A stretch of 64,000 nucleotides of DNA from Rallus limicola (GCA_022605955.1 JAKCOZ010000014.1:11786001-11850000); one strand, 5' to 3'. Numbered from the stretch's first letter, positions 13,525 to 26,849 are shown. Program-made: numbers and translations. The notes: generated from the letters alone by a model not told the origin.

Positions 13525-13690
13525 GGGTCCGACGGGCACTTTCAGCCGCGATGGTGATTTTGAAATGTTGCTTAAATCAAGTCTCCGATTAAAGCCGGCG
13601 CGCTGCGAGCTCCCCCTCCTGTCGCCGAGCTGGAGCCGAAGTCGCGACCCGCAGGAGGATGCTGGAGGAAGAAGGGGGGGCGGGGGAGGG
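13525..13690. promoter_or_regulatory. Isolated CpG-rich patch
   Basis: About 16 CpGs fall in roughly 165 bp, including CGGCGCGC and two CGCG clusters, while the surrounding kilobases are CpG-poor. It could be a small distal element or an unannotated promoter. It lies about 14.5 kb upstream of the inferred UBE2E1 start. Confidence 0.4.
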
Positions 13691-16600
13691 TGTGTGTGGT
13701 GGTGGTGTTAACGATGAAGGAAGAAAACTCCAGAGAGGGATAGGGGAATTGCCAAGGGAAGGGTGGCATTGTAAAACAGGCATGTCGGAAAAGCAAAGAG
13801 GCTGTAACTTTGCATGCTGGAGCCTTCATGGGCTGGGACGATAAAGTTGTCTGGCACAGTGTAACGATGTTAACCTTTGCTGGGGCATCACTTATTTTAA
13901 GCAGCCACATCTTTCAGATGGAAATAAATACCAAAATTACAAGAAAATCCTTCGTTCTTTCTTACTGTAATAGTTTAACTCAGAGGGCTTGGGATCCAAG
14001 AAGAAGACAGAATTTTTTTTTAGAGGCATTGTAAGCCTGCCTGAGACATGGAGGAGAAAAGTGAATACAGAGTAGTGTTGAGAGAGGGCACCACATGCTT
14101 TGTAGTCAGAACAATTTTGTTCAGGCTCTTCTCATCTATGCTTCATAGATGTTGTGTGTGTTTATACAGCCGGAGGTTGGGCAGAAACTTACTTGTATAC
14201 TCTGGGTATGAGGAGTGGGGGAGCCAGATCCAGAGAGCATTTGCTGTGGGTGCTACTGAGGCTCTTCTTCATACATAGCGCCTTGAGAGCATTTTAAGAA
14301 GGAATGAGTTTTTTTTGCTTTTCCAAGCAAAAGCTCTGCTGAGAAATCATCACCAGACAATGTTGCCAGACAACAGGCAATCACTGTAGGTCTACCCTTG
14401 GGTCTGACGTGGTTTCGAGCCCAATCACACAGTGAAACTCAGCAGAATATGTCCAGGAGTTTCCTCTCACACTTTCTCAAAGGCAGGATTTACTCCAGAG
14501 TAACTGTGAACCAGCTGCTTGAGGAGCATAGCTGTTCCCTTGCTTACAAACCTGAGCCAACACTTATCAGAGGAGGGGGGAAGGGGGAAAAATGGATTTG
14601 GGTCCCTCTTGAATGTGAGCTGAGAGCTGTAGCTAGGATGGAACAAGAGGAGCATCCTTTGAAGTTAAAGTGAACCCAGGCATAGGACAATTTCACCTGT
14701 GTCCTTTTTTGCTATTCCCCAATCCTGGCAGGACCTGAAAGTGCCTAGAGGATGGTCTAAGTCATTGGGGCGGTGTGGGAAGGAGACAGAGGTGATGACA
14801 CACAGGGAAGGAGGTGGGGGTGAGAGGCTCCTGCCCGGAGCTGAAGTGATTCGCTCAAGCTGTGCATAGGGTACAATGAGTCAAGAAGCTATTCATTTAG
14901 ACTGGAGGTGGGAGTAAAGAATTTAGTACATTACTTGTGGGCTTTCACCAGACCGTAAGCAAAAGCCTGAGAGAGAGCAATGTGTGTTTCCACAGTTTGC
15001 AGACCAGCCAGGGAAATCTGGCATAGATCAGATACTGCAGGGTAGAAGTTTTCCAAAAAATCCTACCTCCATCCTCCCCCCTCCCATCTCTAAAATCCAT
15101 CAAGGCCATTCATAAGGCCCTATAGACTGTGGAGCACAGTTAGACCATAGGACAAACCACATTTTATCTTCTGAGGAAAGACTGTACATGTGTGTCTGGA
15201 TGCAAAGTACTGTGGGCTGAAGCTGTGAGCTAGGAGATGTGCATACCAAGCAGGGCAGAAGGACACCACCATACAGGCAGAGAGGAATAAAGCTTTGCAC
15301 CTGGTGTAAAGGCTCTAGCCCTCCCCAGGTCAGGGGACCAGGTGGCAGAGTTTAAAACAGCCATAAGCTCCATCAGGCAGTTGTTGTGGGTGGAGGTACT
15401 GGTGAGTAATCTGTACCTGCTCTCTCCTTCTCTTCCCCAATGTTTCCACCCATGCTGTAAGTGCATCCTGTACGTCAAGGGCCAAGAGGGAGTGACAGAT
15501 TAAAATATCAGCCCTGGGAGCTGCTTCAAGACACCTTTATGCCACAAGGCCCTTGAGAAGTGCTTGTAGTGAGAGCCAGACCCTTCCTCTTAGTCAGAAC
15601 TCTACATGAGGTAAGTTTCTTGGTTTCGGTTGGACTCTTGTGTTACTTATTATGGTTCCTAAAAGTAAACTGGAGTTTTAATCTTAGAAATAAGTGATGG
15701 GGAAACCTTCCAGATGTCAAAGTGAGGTTTGACTCAAAAGGGAAGAAAGAACTCAGTTGTTCACAGGCAGCCTCAGAAATCAAAGAAGCCAGAATCCCCA
15801 CTTCCCCAGTCACCACCTTCGCCAGCGCTGCCTTGGCACTGGGCTCCTCTCCTGAAAATGTGAGTGGGTGGAGTTGTATTTGCAGGCTGGAGGGAGTTCC
15901 TGAGCTGACACACTGCCAGATTTGGTCTTTGTTAACTGTTGCTTTTGCTGTCAGCTGCTGAGATTATAATGGGAGCATTTTAATAACATGGGGGCCAAAA
16001 ATTAAAAAGAGGCCATTAGATTAAGCAGCAACCCTGGGACAATTTGTAAGTCACAGTTTGTTAGGAGAGAGATACCTGGAGGATTTGCCAAGTTCAAAGG
16101 TCTTCATTATTAATGTTCCAGTAGCTGACTTGATGGATTGTCTCTAGTCTGTGTCTCCTTACTCTTTCTACCTTATCTTCTAAAGATAAATACTTAAGAC
16201 AAATCTCTAGATGGAGGGATAGGCTCTGTAATAGATTATTTCTTATTACTTAGAAATTGGTTAATAATTTACTAATTCAATTTCAGTGTTTCACCCCCCA
16301 CTTCAATTAATCTTTAGAATATAAAGTAAACGCTGTTCTTTGTTCTTCTAATGCTAATGAAGAAGCTAATGAGGAGACCTGGCCTTGTTACCATTCTGAA
16401 GATGATTTCGCTGCATAAGAGTTAATTTTCTTTTTTTTTTTTTTTTTTTTCTTTCCCCTCTTATTTACTTCTACTTCTTAATCACAAAATCCACCCATAA
16501 AACTGAAAGCCATATGAGCTGGTTATGAGCCCAATTTCAAGTGTGTTACAGAAGTCTTAGTCCAGTAAAATTCCATTTCTTGGCAGAGTGTTACAAAAAT

Positions 16601-16794
16601 TGTTCATACATCTTCCATGCTGTAGATAAATATTTTATATAGATACTTTATACATACTGAAATAAAACAATATCTAGAAACTTTTGTACAGTGGTTCAAA
16701 CTGCTGTCTACCACTCTGGAATGGTGCTTTAAGATTTAACAGATGTAGGGAGCGATTGGTTTCTAACAATGCATTTCAAAGAGATTTGTATTTT
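13691..16794. other. Intergenic; AT-rich candidate regulatory DNA but no gene
   Basis: Nothing coding. The 16190-16430 stretch is rich in TAAT-type homeodomain motifs (for example AATTCAATTT, CTTCAATTAATC, AATGCTAATGAAG) and ends in a T20 run (16431-16450). A small 8-bp inverted repeat lies at 14133-14151. Confidence 0.55.
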
Positions 16795-16880
16795 TTAATG
16801 CATCTGTCAGGAATGACACAAATATAGTCAATCCAGCCTCCTGACATCCCTTCCAGCCCTGTTTCCTGTAATTCTATTAC
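16795..16880 (+). mobile_element. CR1 3'-end fragment
   Basis: GTCAGGAATGACACAAATATAG, then CCAGCCTCCTGACATCCCTT, CCAGCCCTG and AATTCTATTA, matches the common CR1 3' end (GGACTAGATGACCTCC...CCCTTCCAGCCCTA...TTCTATGA). It is diverged and truncated. Confidence 0.55.
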
Positions 16881-17196
16881 CTTTTGGGTTTTAGCTTTTC
16901 TTCCATTGTTTTTTTCTTACCCTATCCCTCCCACCAACACTCAGAGAAATGTTTTCAGCCCTGCCTGTAGCACTGTATCCAGGATGCACAGGAGTCTGGG
17001 ACTGATGGTTGTCGTCTGCCAGTGCACAGGTGTGAAGCAGGAAACCAGTTCAGATTCCAGCCAACAGACTTTTGTTTTTGCAGCATGTTGTGTCATCAGT
17101 GGCAGGGGCTTGGATGTAAACACTCAGGGCACTAAATGACACGTTCTAGTGTTCAGATGCTTGTTGCCAAGTGTGATTTCACACCTTGGGGATCAC

Positions 17197-17238
17197 AAAA
17201 AAAAAAAAAATCTGTCGTCAAACCTCTGAACATCAACA

Positions 17239-17276
<38 letters not shown>
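17197..17276. repeat. A14 and T32 homopolymer pair
   Basis: An A14 run at 17197-17210 and a T32 run at 17245-17276 lie 34 nt apart in opposite senses. Confidence 0.9.
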
Positions 17277-17280
<4 letters not shown>

Positions 17281-17984
17281 ACCACAGAGTCCTTTTTCTT
17301 AAAAGAAAAATTATGGTAGTAGCATGTGGTCAAAGTTGATAAGCTTACTTCATATAATTGCTGCTGATACAGGAAGAAAACAAAGGGTTTTTTTCCCCTA
17401 CTCGCTTGCCTAAGTCTGTCTCGTTACAGAACAAGGGCAGTACACCAAGCCATTTAATAGCAGGACTAGAAATCTGTCAGCACAATGGAGAGAAGCGAAG
17501 GTGCTGTTTGGTGTTGAGTCTGCTCTGAGAAATCCTATGGGTCAGGACAGGACTCCTCACAGCAGACTGTTGCCATCCTTTTCCCCATGAACAGGAGCAC
17601 TCAGATCTGCATCCAGCTAGAACTCACTTCTAAGGGCTGGGTAAGCGATTGCTGCCTGGAAAGCTGTACCCAGGTCTGTTACAGGCCGGCACTCATGAGC
17701 TTTTTGTCTTTGTACAGGGGCAGGAAACTCCCTCTGCGTCTTATTCTCTTTCCCCTCAAGCACTAGTGAGGGCAGGGCTTGCTGCATAAAGTTTGCTTTA
17801 CAGATTCCCAATTCTATTAAGCCAACACATATATACACCACAGAGCAGACCCCCAAATACATTAGAATTGTGAAATGTCCCAGATCTTTGTCAGTAGGGG
17901 AGTAAGATTTTTTCCAAGTGACTGAGTAAATTGATGTCTCCAAAAGCATTGTAAACTGATCCATCGGGATCGACTCTGAACTCC

Positions 17985-18060
17985 CTTTATTCCAACATAA
18001 TTCTGGAGTAAGCCTGCTGAACTCAATGGCGGTATGCTAAGGTAAAAATCAGAATCCTCC
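17985..18060. repeat. Ancient sauropsid interspersed repeat relic
   Basis: AATTCTGGAGTAAGCCTGCTG, AACTCAATGGCGG and AAAATCAGAATCC resemble a bird/turtle repeat with TCTGGAGTAACTCC, GAAGTCAATGGAG and GAGATCAGAATC segments. The class is unknown to me. Confidence 0.4.
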
Positions 18061-18486
18061 TCTTTGCTTTCTTTTCTTTTACTGTGCCAGCTAATCCCAT
18101 AGCTGCAATGAAACTGAAAAATCTATATGTACAAACTCCATTGGCCGGGCTATCTTATTGTGAAACCTACAGTATATCCCAACCTTATAAAAAATCATTC
18201 AAGTGTGACGCTGTCCTCTCCCTTGCTTTTCTGATAAGCAGAGAGGAAGGGCTGCAATAGCACAGAAACTAGAGGACAGGGAAAATAATATTTCGTAGCA
18301 GGTGTGGGGAGGGGGAACATAACTGAATGGAGATCAAAATTAAAGAAACCCACAATACTCGGGTAACATCACCACAGCACAACACACAGCTGCAGCAGAG
18401 GCATTAAGGCAACTAAAGGATCCTCCCAATGGCCATCTCAGAGTTACAGAAAGCAGCAGCATCTCTGCTAATGAGCTACTTCCAAA

Positions 18487-18524
18487 AATCTGTTCCAAAC
18501 CATTGGCTTGGTTTGAAACAGATT
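18487..18524. repeat. Inverted repeat, 15-nt arms, 8-nt spacer
   Basis: AATCTGTTCCAAACC (18487-18501) and GGTTTGAAACAGATT (18510-18524) pair at 14 of 15 positions. The single C/A mismatch becomes a G-U pair in a minus-strand transcript. Confidence 0.9.
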
Positions 18525-20581
18525 AAACTAGTGAAAAGAATCGTATTGACCTCATCAGTCAGTGCATGAGGCCTGATGAGTTTAAATACAAGGTAAACTG
18601 GTCAAGTACTGTCATGAAAAATGAATCCAGAGTTTCCTGGACTGCAGATGACTGTATAGCATTTTTTGTCCTGTGTGGCACTGTATAATTAGAAGGGTGA
18701 GTGTCATCTTTTTATGATGGCAGCAAAAAATAAATGGGCATATTTTGAGGTTAGCAGACATTTGAACCAAAATAATGGCAGAATTTAGAAGTAGCATTGG
18801 AAAGGTGTTAGTCCTGTCTCTGCTATTTGAAATACCTTCAATTTCCTTGCCAGCAAATTCCTAGAAAAAATGACAACATTCCATTTCATTATTTTGAAAA
18901 TCTTGTGAATATGCCTTTCACATCAGCCCACCCTGTAGACTGCCTGTAGTCTGTAGTTCCAGGACATACATTCTCAGATTTGCAATACACATCTCATTTT
19001 TGAGGACACAGTGGTTTGTGTGCAAATCTTCCAAGAGGAACTGAAAAGGGCTTTTTCTGTTTTCCTGGCTATACCGGGGAGAGGAAGCACTCTTGTTATC
19101 TGTTGTTCAGTGTTCTTGTTCTTTTTCAACCTTGGTTTTGCAAACAAACCCTTCCAAGGGTATGGTATGATTGCCACTCAAAGTGCCACAGTACTAGGTG
19201 GTTTTATTGACACCTTGAACATTTTATTTGGTGTAGGAGGCACATCATTCTCATTTGCTTTAAGTATTATACACATGACTGGATTCTTACCAACCATATG
19301 TCTCTAGGCTGGTAGACACCTTACTAAATCAAGTTCTATAAAAATACTTTTAGACTTGGGCTATTGTTCAAAAAAAAAAAAAAAAGAAGCTAAAGCACTC
19401 AAAAATGGGAATTAAATTTCTGCTGTTATGTTATTGTGTCCTGTTCATATTGCTGTATTGCCTAAAGCCGAGTTATGCTATAAGAAGGAAAAGGTCGTGT
19501 CCAGAGGGCCTGTTTTTATCATGCAATAGGTAGTGGCTCTCAAACTACGGGCCAGTGAGGCTGTAGAGCATTTGCTGTGCCGTAGGTCTGTTGAGAGAAA
19601 GCTGTTTCCACAGCTGTTTGCAAGGCACCTCAAGGAGCAGCCCGCAAGAAGTGGGGAATAAGGAGAAACAACTCATGTAATGGCATTTGTGGAGAAGTAG
19701 CCACTATAGCACCTGGAAGGAAAGAGAAGGAGGAACTAATTGTCCATTTAGAATGCTTGGAGAAAATGGGAGAAAAAACCTTGGCTGACACACCTGTTGT
19801 AATTCAGGGAATCACTTGCAGAAAGTTCAGGAGAGCCAGAAACAAGGAAGTGTGTAAGGAAGAAAAAGTGGAAAAGGTAAAAAAGAAGCAGAGGATCATG
19901 GCCAGACAAATATGGAGAATATGGAGAAAGGCAATGCTTCAGGCTATGGGGAGAAGGAAAGAAAAGAACAAAACAAACATGGAGAAATGGTGCAATGAGT
20001 TCTTTGAGAAAGGATGGCAAACAGAGCATCAAAGCGAGGTCTGCTTTCATTTCTAACTCAGTGTAAATCTTGAATGACAGGATTGGCAGATCAGCTTCAT
20101 TACACCATGGAGATAAAGCCTCCCAAAGTGTGTCTGTGCAACAAAAGGGGTTACTGTATTATGTAATGTTATGTCATTATACCGGTATAGTTCCTTGTGT
20201 CAATGCTCCAGAAGCAAGTCTTTTTTTCAACTTTGACTATTGCTCTGGGCAGGGTTTTAGTTGAAGTGGAGACAGTGTTTTTGTGGTGGGACAGGAGTTC
20301 ACAGGTAGGGTTATGCTTGTTTAACTATGTCTGTATAGTTGTATTGATGTGAAGGGTGAAATGTGCCTGCGTGGACAAAGCCTGAAACATCTAGCTGTCC
20401 TTCAGGCCATAGACATGACATTCTTTAGCTTAGCAAGAAGCCACATTTCAAAGACATCTTTTATGATTGCATGGGAACAGAGCAGAACAACACATGGTTG
20501 TTTAACACAAAAAAAAAAAAAAAAGGGGGGGAAAAAAATCTTTTACAGGCATTCAGAGATGTTTAGGTTTCCTAAGCTTAT

Positions 20582-20621
20582 ACTTCCATGTAAGCAATTG
20601 CTGAAAATGCTACATGGAAGT
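20582..20621. repeat. Inverted repeat, 14-bp stem with one-base bulge
   Basis: ACTTCCATGTA (20582-20592) pairs perfectly with TACATGGAAGT (20611-20621). Inside, GCA (20594-20596) pairs with TGC (20608-20610) across a bulged A, leaving an 11-nt loop. Confidence 0.9.
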
Positions 20622-23600
20622 TTAGTGATCATGAATGTGAGAAAGGATAATGAGAAAATATTATGTGTGAAGTTTTATTCCATGCTGTGAATACTTCTAT
20701 AACCTTTGGCATAATCTGAGAGTTACCATGGCCTATATGAGGAAGAAAAAAGTAGACAATGGCGTTTAAGAAGTCTTGAAATGAATGGCTCTCTAAGGCT
20801 GGAGTTTTTAATAACATACCCTTTTTTTTTAACTATGAACTTTACATGGGAAATGAAAACTGCTTTATACCTCAATAAATAGGAAAAATATATGATTCAA
20901 GTGTTAAATATAAGTAATGGTTAACAATCAGATGCACGTTCTATTCTTTGCTTCCGTGTGCTGGTCAGACAAAAAAGAAGAAAAGAAGTGCTATACACTG
21001 GTTTCTCAAGAATGCAGCATCAGGGATCTGTGAAAGTCTGAGTGATTCTATTGCTTCCTTTTGAAGGGCTCTAATAATAAGGAGGCCTAGGGAGAAAAAT
21101 TGCAGTTGAAGACCATTGAAGTCTTGAACTGTAGTCAAGCCACAGAGTAAAATTACTGAGCCCTGGACACCTCTCCTGATCCTTCTCTGTTGAGAAGAAC
21201 CTTTGTTAGATGAGGAGGCAGAGGTTGAAAGACTCAATTGAAATCCTCACTAAATACATTTTCTGAGAAGTTGGGACATGTGGATTTTTTCCCCACATGG
21301 ATTTACGAATCCACAGAATTGGAGCAGACGGGGAATCACTTTTTTTTTTTTATTTGAAAGAATAAACTAGAATAAGAATATTAGGAATTCAGCGTACGAG
21401 CAAGCAAAGGAGATTTTCTTGTACTAACCCATCTGAGCCAGAGTGACACATACTGTGACACTGAGAAACATTTGAAAGGGCAGAAAGAAAGGACTGTAGG
21501 TGTTAGCATTATTTATATGGTGAGAAAGCCTTTTGTCTTGGATACAAGGAAAATGACTTTGTCCGTTTATTGCTGAGTTCTGCAGTAGCCTGCTCTGCAA
21601 TTGACTGACATTTCGTACATCTTATTGCAGATCCCCATCTCCACAATGAGTGATTTTCCAGGGTCTCCTCCAAGCCTGCGGTCAACCTGTTACATTCTGG
21701 TGACTGCATGAAAAACACTGTCCTCTTCATCTGAATTTATCAAGGCACCCTACAAAGGCAGAGGCACAAGCTGTGAGCCTACACGATTAATGACCTATCT
21801 CCAGTGGCTCTCCTCACTGTCTGCTCTGTTGCAAGAGAAGTGTTCTGAGGTTAAGCTTACACCAGGAAAAGATCTCTTGGGATAGCTGTGAAGGCAAGAC
21901 ACCTGTGTGGGCAAAACACAGGATCAGGAAGTGCAGTTGTGCAGTGTGAGTCTCTTAGACCAGCTCTTCCTGGGCTGTACGTGGCATTATGCCAGTGCAG
22001 GAATGTCACAACCTAACCATTTATTACTGTAGAGTAAAGCTTCAGCTATGGATTTGGTCCAGCAGTGGCCATTACCATCAGCCACTTAGCGGTGACAAAT
22101 AAAAAGCAAGCACAGGTTTAAATGTCCAATGGGAATTTCCTGCAAGAAGCAGTGGCAAAAATAGTCCATTTACTGCTGCTTGACCCATTGTCTCCAGGCA
22201 TCCCTTTGTCTGGATCGTGTTGGCCAACAGTATTCACCTCTCCCAGGGCTCTTACCAACAGGAATGCCATTGCCCTGGGAGCTTTCCTAGGGTAGGACTG
22301 ATTGATGATAGTCTATCTACTGTTTAATCTAGTATAATCACTCCACTTTCAGTTTCTTCGGGATCTGTGTACCTCTGCCAAGGAAAAGTGGTATGTAGAA
22401 ATGGACACCTAATGGCAATCAGTAAAATGGCTGTTTCTGTAAACTGGAAATAGAGAAAGAAACAGGAAAAAAATCACCCAAACTAGGGGAGCACATAGTG
22501 ACAGAAGAGAAAAAGTCAAGGGTAGTGGTATATAGGAACCCAGGGATCCTGTGTGCTGCAGGGCCAGCTCCTGCAAAGCCTGAAGAAAGCACAGAGATGG
22601 GTGGGGAGGCAGCGTTCTGCAGAAAAGCAGATCCATCAGGCACAAAAAGGAAGTGACAGAAAAGTTTAATGAGTGGCTAGGGGTGAAGTATGTGTGCATA
22701 GCTCTATTTACATTTTCAATCCAACTCCTGATTAACAGCATTCCCTTATTTTAAAGGAGGGAAAATGGGGATCAGAAACATGGAGCGACTGCTAGAGACA
22801 TAGACAAGGAAAGCATCATTACCTCTGTCCTGATCGCTAAGTACAAGCTATAGATTGGGGAAACTAAGAAAGCAGTGAATCACTGCATCTTCAAGGTAAA
22901 GCAATTTTAAGGTTCAATCTCATCACCTGGAAGCAAGGCAGAAACCCCTGGAAATATGTCATGAAGCTTCTTATGATGCTGTGAAACCAAATTGACCTAA
23001 GCATCATCAGTTTTATCAGTTACCAAAATGAACTAGACCATATACCAGGAGAGGCATAAAAGAAGCATGGAAGAGGTAGAAGATATGTGTAGCTATATGC
23101 AGCTATACTTCTTTGAGAAAGCTTTTGGAATTAATTGCCAGCCACTCTTCAAATCTGTGGGAGTTCAGCCAGGGCTTTAATAAAGCCAAGACATGTAACA
23201 CGTTTCAAGTCTTTCTGCCCACACGGCAGTCTCTCAGCAAGGCCTTCAGAGAGCTCCAAGGACAAGTCTTAAACAAAACCCAAGTTGCAAATAGCAGGGG
23301 TCTGATAATGAGACCTAAACTTTTTTCCTTCTACAACTAAGTCCTCTTTGGCACTGGAATAAAAGGAGAGGAAACAAGTCTTTTTCTGCTTGTGGACCCT
23401 TTTATTCTTCTGTGAGGAATTGAAAAAGATATAGCTCTAAGGACTAAGAGCTATATTGTGTGAGAAAATTACAGTAAGGGAAGTTGGACTGCAACATTAC
23501 GTTACGGCAAGATAGTTGTGAGCAGGAAACCAAAGGCTGAACTTGTGAATCCACTACGCTTATATCACATAAGTGAGCCACTTGGGTTTTCTCTGTTACG

Positions 23601-26600
23601 TTTTCTCTCATTTGAATGCAGTTCCTTCCTCTTTCTGCCCAATTCAGAGTTTCTGCCTACCTTTATTCAAATAGCTGTGTCATAAGTCCTGAGCTTATCA
23701 TGGCTTTTCCTTGCTACCTCATCTTGTATCACGGGGTCACACAGAAAGGACAAAGTGTGTCATCAGGGGACTTTGTGAGATATCATCATGTTTCTGCCTT
23801 TGCTGCTGCTGTCACTTGCAAGAGTGATATTAGCAGCAAGCTGACATTAGGAAAGCCAAACATTCCCCACAAAAGGCCTGACACAAAACTCACTGGAATT
23901 GGTGGAAATAGAAGGGGCTTTGGCTCAGGCCCAAATAGACCAGCCAGGAATAATGCTGAAAACGTATTTGGAGCTGAGATGGTACAAAGAGACTAATCCC
24001 AGTCACCTTCCTTTAACAGGAGGCTCAGAGTGATTTGAATTGGCTAGCTTCTGTTCTGAATTAAGCTCAAAGCCCCAAAGGCAACTCGGTTCTAGTCATC
24101 TAGCTTTGCAGCCTCCTCCAAACTCAGTTCAGAGGGAAAAGTGACTAATCCTATTCAGTTGCTATGCTGAGCAAGTACCACCGATTAAAAAAAGCTTGGG
24201 GCACAGGGAAAATGAATAATCTGGGTCAGTATTCCTCTGCCAGTCCTTTGCACAACTGGGCCAGGAAAAAAAAAAAAAAGAAAAAACAGTAAAGAGACAG
24301 AAGAAGCACTGAAGCACTGATAAGAAGGAAAGCTTGCCTGATAAAGTGCACACACTTTACAGAAAAGAAATAGAAACAGATCAGTGAGGTTTTGTCAAAA
24401 TTCCCAAAGTGGAGAAAGAATGGATTACAGGAGCCTAGTTCTCCTCGGTGTTTGCTGAGGAAAGAATCACTTTCTATATTCTTTCCCAGTTCTCTGATTC
24501 CCATATAGAGCTGAGAGGACAATCAAGGCAAGCTGCAAAAATGCTTCTGGGCATAGAAGTCATCTTCTTGGCTCTCTCTTGCTCAAGGGCCCTGGGTATG
24601 GCATGGCTAGCACAGAACAGCCCATTGCCTGATCCTAGCCGTGACCTAGGAAGTGAGTCATAAAATGGGAGTTGCCACTGTAACAGCTGCTCAAGCAATG
24701 ACATTAGTAGGTTCTTTCAGCAAATGTGTTTTTGGTTAGGCTTCAAAGTAAATAACCACTGTTGGTGGTTATCATATTATTACTTTGAACAGGGTTAGCA
24801 AGGATTACGTGCTGCAGAAGAGGTTAGTCTACAGATAACCCCCTACCAAGGTCATTAACATAATAAAGGAAAACTGCATGTGTGATTTTGTAACAATCTT
24901 TACATTTTCCCTGCCCCCTATTACAGAAGTAGAGGGCTTTCATTATTAATATCAGTTGTCTCATTTGACTTCGGTGCAGGTTTCCTGTGATGACAGGAAA
25001 GGGCTGGAGGTTTGTGGTGAAAGTGAGGATTTTATGTTTTTAAAAAGTTATTCCATAAACAGTGAAATTTGTGAAGCCTGGTCACCTTTGTGTCCTCTCA
25101 TCTGTATTTGTCACCCAACACAGAGCACCGAACTGCCAGCCCCATCCTCTACAGCCCCTGGGTTGGTTTGGAGAAGGCTGACAGAGCAACTGAATTCTGC
25201 TGTCCTTTCATCATTGAGGGGTACTAAGTGATCAGATCCTCCACCTTTATCTAAATACCAGTTTCTGTGAAATGTATTATGTGCCTTGGAGGCTGTTGAC
25301 AAGGGGTGGGGATACCAAAGCTCCACAGCTACTGGAGGGAAGGATGAAGATGACTTCTCGGGTGTCCTTCCATATGCCAAACTAGACAGGTTGGCAAGCT
25401 GCTTTTGGAGGGCAGGTCACCAAGGCCTACCATGTACTACTACTGCAGGACTGAAGAGGAGGGTTAGCAAAAAAACCCCAAAACCCTACCCAAAACTAAA
25501 AACAAAAGAAACACATCAGAATGTGTAATTCCTTCTTTTGTTGGGGTGACTCTCACAGTGTTGCTGGTGTACCTAACACAGCACACCACTCAACCACATG
25601 GACACTGAGCAGCACATCTGCAGGGAGTGTTAATAGTTTGGGGATTAATCCAGGTGAAATTAGGTTCTGCAGATGTGTGCAGAAAACTGGGGGAGGGGAA
25701 GAGAGGATGAGGAGGGAGAAGGAGCAGATGCAGAGGTTGAAAGGAATGCAAAGGAGGGTGGCAAAGAGAAAAGCTGTCCCTGCTCCGGTGTACTCTCCAA
25801 AGGTACCTCTGGCTCAAGGACTACAGGCTATAAATGGTGAAAGATCAGTGCCATGGCCAGATCCTTGTAGTGCATAAAAAGTACACAGGCACTGTCCCAC
25901 AGAGGCTCAGCTTGGCACCCGCAAGCAGTCCAGCTGGCCCAAATACCCCTTTTCTTCGGGTCCCAAATGTCCCATAGGCATCCACTATCCAACCTTTAGG
26001 TTTTTTGTCCCCACTGAAGTCCCCACGCATGCTAAGGGACAGGGTCCCACCTGAGAGGTTCAGCTCCGGGGCCAGCTTCATACCGCCAGCCCCACTGGGT
26101 GGGCAGAGAGACGTGTTCCACGGGAGCCCGAAGGCAGTGCCCGAGCAAGGCCGCTCGCCGCGGGGCCTCGACAAGGGTGGACCAGGGCGCTCACCCCGCC
26201 AAGCCCCTCAGGGCGCCCGGCCGCAAACCGCCGCGGCCCGCTGGGGCCATCTTGGCGTGCGGGGCCGGGCGCAGCGCCGGCCCCGGCGGCTGTTCCCGGG
26301 AGCAGGCAGCGCCTGGCAGCGGGAGATGGGATGCCTGGGTTTACAGGAGAAGCCAGCCTCGGCTGCCCCCCACAGTCGTTATGAAGCGGAGATGTCCAGC
26401 CCCGGGATGTCCCCCGAGGCGCGGGGCCGTGTCACCCCCCCGTCCCTCGCCGCTCCGGAGGCCTGGGTTTTGTAATTGAACCCCCGGGACTCCCAAAGCG
26501 TCATGTCGTAACAGCGCTCTGTCGAGGCAGCAGCCGTGTGTGCCTGCGGATCACCTCGAGGTCCTCCCATGGGAGGAAGGGTGAAAATACAAACTCTTAT

Positions 26601-26835
26601 TCATTATCGCGATGCGCGGTGGCGACAGTCCCTGAAGATACCCAGTAATTCGATAGGCGATCCCGCCATAGGCTGTGGAAACTGCGGGCACCGAGCCAAA
26701 TTTGCCCCGGGTGAGATCGATGGGGGTGCCGGTCCCCATTGTCCCTTTAAGAGGGGGTCCGGCACCTCCAGGAAGAACTGCGGCAGCCCATCGGGGCGGC
26801 CCGCGGGGTGGGTGGTGATGCTGGCTGTTCCCTAC

Positions 26836-26849
26836 GCCCACGCGTGGGC
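26836..26849. promoter_or_regulatory. 14-nt palindrome with two overlapping EGR-like motifs
   Basis: GCCCACGCGTGGGC is a perfect palindrome and reads GCGTGGGC on each strand, the core of the EGR1 site. It lies at the edge of the distal CpG core. Confidence 0.35.

Larger units (their letters stand above)
18061..26099. other. Intergenic, nothing coding recognised
   Basis: Chance open frames only. There are A-runs at 19370-19385 and about 20510-20524, a T11 run near 21335 and an A-run near 24267. Two clean hairpins are listed separately. The 22745-22800 stretch is faintly MIR-like (GGAGGGAAAATGGGGATCAG), but too weak to call. Confidence 0.6.

Noticed and set aside
18573..18610. CTGATGAG followed by a small GTTTA/TAAAC stem, like a hammerhead ribozyme core
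   Set aside because: The obligatory GAAA after stem II is missing (TGG is found), and no stem I/III partners are present.
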